Source of the DNA: Croceimicrobium sp963977415
GTDB taxonomy: Bacteria; Bacteroidota; Bacteroidia; Flavobacteriales; Schleiferiaceae
Length of the DNA stretch: 64,000 bases
Assembly (NCBI GenBank): GCA_963977415.1
Contig: CAXBOS010000017.1
Coordinates: forward strand, 8,400 to 72,399
Reading direction: 5' to 3'
This document shows, piece after piece, positions 60,628 through 64,000 of the stretch (positions within the stretch are counted from its first letter, which is position 1; every line of letters begins with the position of its first letter). The notes below the pieces were generated by a model. The model made no database searches and was not told where the DNA came from. It was given only the letters and a program-made list of their open reading frames with translations. The position numbers and the translations under genes were made by a program.

Positions 60628-61191
60628 ATGACAACACTTTTTATAAAAAATATGGTTTGCAACCGCTGCATAATGGTGGTAAAAAGCGAATTGGATAAAT
60701 TGGGAATTGAAACGACTGATGTACAATTGGGAGAAGTAACAATTGAAAAAGAACTCACGACACAAGAAAAAGAAAAATTTATTGAAGCGCTAGTTTCGTT
60801 AGGCTTTGAAATGATTGATGACAAAAGAAGTCGCTTGATTGAACGGATTAAAACAATAATCATTGACTTGGTTCATCATCAGGATAATGAAACAAAAACC
60901 AATCTTTCAGATGTGTTAAGCAGTAAACTCTTTCACGATTATAATTACTTATCCAATCTATTCTCTCAAGTAGAAGGCACTACGATTGAAAAATATTTTA
61001 TTGCTCAAAAAGTAGAAAAGGTAAAGGAACTATTGGTTTATGATGAATGGTCTTTGAGCGAAATCGCATTCCGTTTAAATTATTCAAGTGTGGCTTATTT
61101 GAGTAATCAGTTCAAAAAAGTAACAGGACTTTCGCCCAGCCATTTTAAAAAGATACGTGAAGATAGAAGAAAGCCTTTGGATGAAGTATAA
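60628..61191 (+). CDS. AraC-family regulator with N-terminal heavy-metal-associated domain
   Basis: A 187-residue regulator. Residues about 1-68 are an HMA-like domain with a CxxC metal site (NMVCNRC, C11 and C14); the AraC double helix-turn-helix follows (about 85-183, EKYFIAQKVEKVKELLVYDEWSLSEIAFRLNYSSVAYLSNQFKKVTGLSPSHFKK). Metal would bind directly to the regulator, in the role MerR-type CueR plays in Proteobacteria. It precedes the copper ATPase gene on the same strand, 89 bases away, with a candidate operator in that gap. Copper sensing is inferred from domain and neighbours. Confidence 0.88.
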   Translation: MTTLFIKNMVCNRCIMVVKSELDKLGIETTDVQLGEVTIEKELTTQEKEKFIEALVSLGFEMIDDKRSRLIERIKTIIIDLVHHQDNETKTNLSDVLSSKLFHDYNYLSNLFSQVEGTTIEKYFIAQKVEKVKELLVYDEWSLSEIAFRLNYSSVAYLSNQFKKVTGLSPSHFKKIREDRRKPLDEV

Positions 61192-61226
61192 GTAAATCTC
61201 ACAAATCAATTCCAAAATTCCACAAT
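61191..61226 (+). promoter_or_regulatory. Candidate metal-regulator operator, copy 1 (before the copper ATPase)
   Basis: Copy 1 of a 36-base direct repeat; it shares 32 of 36 bases with 63504-63539, including the core ACAAATCAATTCCAAAATT. It overlaps the end of the regulator gene by one base and lies about 55 bases before the ATPase ATG. Confidence 0.6.
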
Positions 61227-61280
61227 AGAAAACCTACCCATTGTTGCCAACTTTGTATTGTAATTTAAAACAATAGCAAT

Positions 61281-63500
61281 ATGGCAACAACAAATCAAAA
61301 TACAGTTACGCAAACTTTCCCTGTTTTGGGAATGACCTGTGCTTCTTGTGCGAGTAGTGCAGAAAGTATCGTAACACATCAAGAGGGAGTGGTAAATGCT
61401 TCTGTAAATTATGCTACAGGTAATCTTATCGTTGAATTTCTATCTAACGTAACCAATGCCGAAAATCTACGAAAAGCGGTCCAAGGTGTAGGATATGATT
61501 TATTAATTGAAGACGAATCCAATCAACAGGAATCCCTTGAAGCCATTCACGAAAAGAAATTTAAAGAACTAAAAAGCAAAACAATTTGGGCTGTCATTCT
61601 TTCTTTACCAGTGGTAGTTATCGGAATGTTTTTTATGGATATGCCTTATGCCAATGAAATTATGTGGGCATTTTCAACACCTGTTGTATTGTGGTTGGGC
61701 AGAGATTTCTTCATTAATGCGTGGAAGCAAGCCAAACACCGCAAAGCAAATATGGATACATTAGTAACATTAAGTACGGGAATTGCCTATGTGTTTAGTG
61801 TATTCAATATGTTGTTTGCTGACTTTTGGCATCAAAGAGGATTACACGCACACGTATATTTTGAAGCCGCAGCCGTTATCATCGCTTTTATTTTATTGGG
61901 GAAGTTATTGGAAGAAAAAGCCAAAGGGAATACTTCATCTGCCATTAAAAAACTGATGGGCTTGCAACCAAAAACGGTTGTTATTATGCAAGCAAATGGC
62001 ACAGAAAAACAGACCGCTATTGAAAATGTAAAAGTTAATGATGTCATCTTAGTAAAACCGGGCGAAAAGATTGCAGTGGACGGAATGGTCATTTCGGGCA
62101 ATTCTTATGTAGATGAGAGTATGCTGAGTGGAGAGCCTGTGCCAGTTTTGAAAAAAGAAAACGAAAAAGTATTTGCAGGAACCATCAATCAAAAAGGTAG
62201 TTTCCAATTTAAAGCTGTAAAAGTCGGTAAAGAAACAATGCTTGCCCAAATCATCAAAATGGTTCAGGACGCCCAAGGAAGCAAAGCACCTGTACAGAAA
62301 TTGGTGGATAAAATAGCAGGAATTTTTGTACCTGTGGTAATGGGCATTGCATTACTTACCTTTACTGTTTGGATGATTTTTGGTGGTGATAATGCCCTAG
62401 TTCAAGGGTTATTGGCTGCCATTACAGTCTTGGTAATTGCTTGCCCTTGTGCTTTGGGATTAGCCACACCTACTGCCATAATGGTAGGCGTTGGCAAAGG
62501 TGCCGAACAAGGTATTTTAATAAAAGATGCCGAAAGCTTGGAGTTAGCCAAAAAGGTAGATGCCATTATTTTAGACAAGACAGGAACCATTACCAAAGGT
62601 CGTCCGCAAGTTACAGGCATTCAATGGATGAATAATGACGATAACACAGAAGCTATTCTTTTAAGTATTGAAAAGCAATCTGAACACCCATTAGCAGAAG
62701 CGGTTGTAAATTATTTGAATGGTGTTGAGTCAATTTTACTTTCCAATTTCGAGAGTATTACAGGTAAAGGAGCAAAAGCAGACTATAATAACGAAAGCTA
62801 TTTTGTAGGAAACAAAAAGTTATTATTTGAAAACAATATCAGTATTCCCGAAGAATTACAACACCAGGCAGATGAATGGAGCAAACTATCCAAAACCGTT
62901 ATTTGGTTTTCGGATAGCAAACAAGCCCTTTCTGTAATTGCTATTTCCGATAAAATAAAAGAAACATCTGCACAAGCTATTCAAGAAATACAAGGTATGG
63001 GCATTGATTTGTATATGCTCACAGGCGATAATGAAGCTACAGCAAAAGCCATTGCCAAGCAAACAGGTGTTAAGCATTACAAAGCCGAAGTATTGCCACA
63101 GCACAAAGCCGATTTTGTAAAAGAACTGCAAGCGCAAGGCAAAACAGTAGCGATGGTGGGTGACGGCATCAATGATAGTACAGCATTAGCAACTGCAGAT
63201 GTGAGTATAGCAATGGGAAAAGGAAGCGATATAGCAATGGATGTAGCCAAGATGACTATTATTTCATCCGATCTGACTAAAATACCACAAGCCATTAAAT
63301 TGTCTAAACAAACGGTAGCTACCATAAAACAAAATCTATTTTGGGCATTTATTTACAACCTTATCGGTATTCCTATAGCAGCAGGAATTCTATATCCAAT
63401 CAACGGTTTCTTATTAAATCCAATGATTGCGGGTGCAGCAATGGCAATGAGTAGTGTGAGTGTAGTAAGTAATAGTTTGCGATTGAAATGGAAAAAGTAA
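61281..63500 (+). CDS. copA: Copper-exporting P1B-type ATPase
   Basis: A 739-residue ATPase. One N-terminal HMA domain (GMTCASC, C20 and C23), eight membrane helices, actuator loop with SGEPVPV, the ion channel motif CPC at 388-390 (ACPCALGLATPTA), phosphorylated D432 in DKTGT, SEHPLAEAV with the HP dipeptide, and the hinge MVGDGINDSTALA. The CPC motif and the conserved helix 7-8 pattern (YNLIGIPIAAG; AMAMSSVSVVSNSLRLK) mark Cu+ export. It is in the copper island, after the HMA-AraC regulator. Silver export is an alternative. Confidence 0.95.
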   Translation: MATTNQNTVTQTFPVLGMTCASCASSAESIVTHQEGVVNASVNYATGNLIVEFLSNVTNAENLRKAVQGVGYDLLIEDESNQQESLEAIHEKKFKELKSKTIWAVILSLPVVVIGMFFMDMPYANEIMWAFSTPVVLWLGRDFFINAWKQAKHRKANMDTLVTLSTGIAYVFSVFNMLFADFWHQRGLHAHVYFEAAAVIIAFILLGKLLEEKAKGNTSSAIKKLMGLQPKTVVIMQANGTEKQTAIENVKVNDVILVKPGEKIAVDGMVISGNSYVDESMLSGEPVPVLKKENEKVFAGTINQKGSFQFKAVKVGKETMLAQIIKMVQDAQGSKAPVQKLVDKIAGIFVPVVMGIALLTFTVWMIFGGDNALVQGLLAAITVLVIACPCALGLATPTAIMVGVGKGAEQGILIKDAESLELAKKVDAIILDKTGTITKGRPQVTGIQWMNNDDNTEAILLSIEKQSEHPLAEAVVNYLNGVESILLSNFESITGKGAKADYNNESYFVGNKKLLFENNISIPEELQHQADEWSKLSKTVIWFSDSKQALSVIAISDKIKETSAQAIQEIQGMGIDLYMLTGDNEATAKAIAKQTGVKHYKAEVLPQHKADFVKELQAQGKTVAMVGDGINDSTALATADVSIAMGKGSDIAMDVAKMTIISSDLTKIPQAIKLSKQTVATIKQNLFWAFIYNLIGIPIAAGILYPINGFLLNPMIAGAAMAMSSVSVVSNSLRLKWKK

Positions 63501-63503
63501 TAT

Positions 63504-63539
63504 AGTAAATCTTACAAATCAATTCCAAAATTGTACAAC
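63504..63539 (+). promoter_or_regulatory. Candidate metal-regulator operator, copy 2 (before the copper chaperone)
   Basis: Second copy of the direct repeat at 61191-61226, 32 of 36 bases identical, starting four bases after the ATPase stop codon and 55 bases before the chaperone ATG. The equal distance to both ATGs supports a shared regulatory role. Confidence 0.6.
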
Positions 63540-63594
63540 AATGAAGAATGGAATAGTAACGAAATTTACATCATAAAATGAAATTTTTAAAACA

Positions 63595-63813
63595 ATGGAA
63601 AATAAAGAACTGAAATTCAAAACAAACCTCAATTGTGGAGGGTGCGTATCAAAAGTACAATCAGAATTTGACAATGCCACAGGGGTTTGTCATTGGAATG
63701 TTGACACTGACAATAGCGACAAAATCCTTACGGTAAGTTCAAAAGGAATTACCGAAGATGAAGTAATAAAAATTGTTCAAAGCAAAGGTTTTAAAGCGGA
63801 AGTTATGAATTAA
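63595..63813 (+). CDS. Small cytosolic copper chaperone (HMA domain)
   Basis: A 72-residue single HMA domain, without a signal peptide. The metal-binding loop is NLNCGGC (C14, C17), in place of the more usual GMTCxxC; the rest of the ferredoxin-like fold is normal (VQSEFDNATGVCHWNVDTDN, GITEDEVIKIVQSKGFKAEV). It should deliver Cu+ to the N-domain of the ATPase. It is separately preceded by a copy of the candidate operator. Confidence 0.88.
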   Translation: MENKELKFKTNLNCGGCVSKVQSEFDNATGVCHWNVDTDNSDKILTVSSKGITEDEVIKIVQSKGFKAEVMN

Positions 63814-63818
63814 AAAAA

Positions 63819-63954
63819 GCCAGCAGAGAACAATGTGTATAAGCAATAGCGGTTTAAGTGCAAACTTGAATCGTTTTTGCGTTTAATTAAGTATATTGTT
63901 TAACGAAAAGTAGTTGTGTAAAATCAGCTACTGCTCATACACGAGACCGTTGGC
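63819..63954. repeat. Imperfect ~136-bp inverted-repeat element after the copper chaperone
   Basis: The outer ends read GCCA and TGGC. The inner arms GTGTATAAGCAATAGC (63835-63850) and GCTACTGCTCATACAC (63927-63942) pair at 14 of 16 positions. The centre is AT-rich with no ORF. Elements of this look occur, as far as I recall, between accessory genes in many Bacteroidota; they could be attC-like recombination sites, MITEs or transcribed hairpins. Confidence 0.5.
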
Positions 63955-63964
63955 ATTAATTCAA

Positions 63965-64000
63965 ATGAAGATGTACAAAAGAAAAATCTTATTTACAGCT
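63965..64000 (+). CDS. Possible start of a membrane or exported protein (partial)
   Basis: An ATG at 63965 opens a frame that begins MKMYKRKILFTA and runs off the window. The basic start followed by hydrophobic residues is typical of a signal peptide. It directly follows the inverted-repeat element. Only 12 codons are visible. Confidence 0.35.
   Translation, partial: MKMYKRKILFTA

Larger units (their letters stand above)
59931..64000. mobile_element. Probable tRNA-Leu-targeted genomic island (left part)
   Basis: Downstream of tRNA-Leu(TAA) the compact gene order stops. There is a terminator, a tandem 11-mer, about 600 bases without a gene, then copper-resistance genes, and an inverted-repeat element after them. 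Codon use in these genes looks more A/T-rich than in the core. No integrase is intact here and no second copy of the tRNA 3' end is in the window, so the boundary on the right is unknown. Confidence 0.45.

Noticed and set aside
60514..60863. Two minus-strand ORFs opposite the HMA-AraC gene
   Set aside because: They are low-complexity mirror frames of a clear plus-strand regulator gene, without recognisable domains.

Overview
The window comes from a chromosome of a Bacteroidota bacterium, most likely a marine Flavobacteriia-type lineage. The evidence is a PorV/PorQ-family outer-membrane protein of the type IX secretion system (T9SS), a giant surface protein with a C-terminal T9SS sorting domain, two TonB-dependent receptors (one paired with a DUF4249 lipoprotein), a 7TM-DISM histidine kinase, HYC_CC_PP and DUF3127 proteins, a family-3 glycogen synthase, a K+-dependent membrane pyrophosphatase, and repeated use of the Bacteroidota -7 promoter box TAnnTTTG. 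About the first 59.9 kb look like ordinary, densely packed core chromosome; the last 4 kb look acquired.

Layout. 1-2.7 kb: end of a large surface protein, the PorV-like protein, greA, a HIT hydrolase, ruvC. 2.7-8.6 kb: glycosyltransferase, MscS-type channel, DUF4249/TonB-receptor import pair. 8.6-16 kb: Prc protease with a translationally coupled ABC permease, then a five-gene minus-strand operon (flavin reductase, DUF3127 with an SSB-like tail, AtoE-type transporter, aat, membrane protein), then tRNA-Leu(TAG). 16-23.7 kb: TonB, a 1540-residue T9SS cargo protein built of ~275-residue repeats, a histidine kinase. 23.7-26.6 kb: a Crp/Fnr regulator followed by a cysteine-dioxygenase-like cupin and a rhodanese, each preceded by a TGA-N6-TCA dyad, then an NdpA-like nucleoid protein. 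26.6-30.9 kb: a probable copper/metal operon (HYC_CC_PP, HMA protein, TonB receptor) and a beta-barrel/SPOR protein. 31-38 kb: tig, clpP, clpX, folA-thyA, glycogen synthase. 38-46 kb: nucleoside transporter, bifunctional nuclease, etfA-etfB, pdhB, hppA. 46-54.8 kb: a structured GC-rich repeat, two deoxynucleoside kinases, GH3 ligase, DUF2797, flippase-like protein, queuosine-precursor transporter, sppA, folK. 54.8-59.9 kb: OmpA-type porin, SpoU methyltransferase, mutS, tRNA-Gly(GCC) and tRNA-Leu(TAA).

Immediately downstream of tRNA-Leu(TAA) the gene-dense pattern breaks: a tandem 11-mer, ~600 bp of gene-poor sequence, a 26-bp palindrome, and then a compact copper-resistance set (AraC-type regulator with its own HMA domain, CPx P-type ATPase, small copper chaperone). 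A ~36-bp direct repeat precedes both the ATPase and the chaperone and is a good candidate operator. An imperfect ~136-bp inverted-repeat element follows the chaperone. This fits a tRNA-targeted genomic island whose far end lies outside the window.

The most interesting leads are the DUF3127 protein with an SSB-like acidic tip, the Crp/Fnr-dioxygenase-rhodanese module whose dioxygenase has lost a metal ligand, the nested-hairpin repeat at 46.2 kb, the copper island's HMA-AraC regulator with repeated operators, and the inverted-repeat element at 63.8 kb. No CRISPR array, phage structural genes or recognised defence system were seen.
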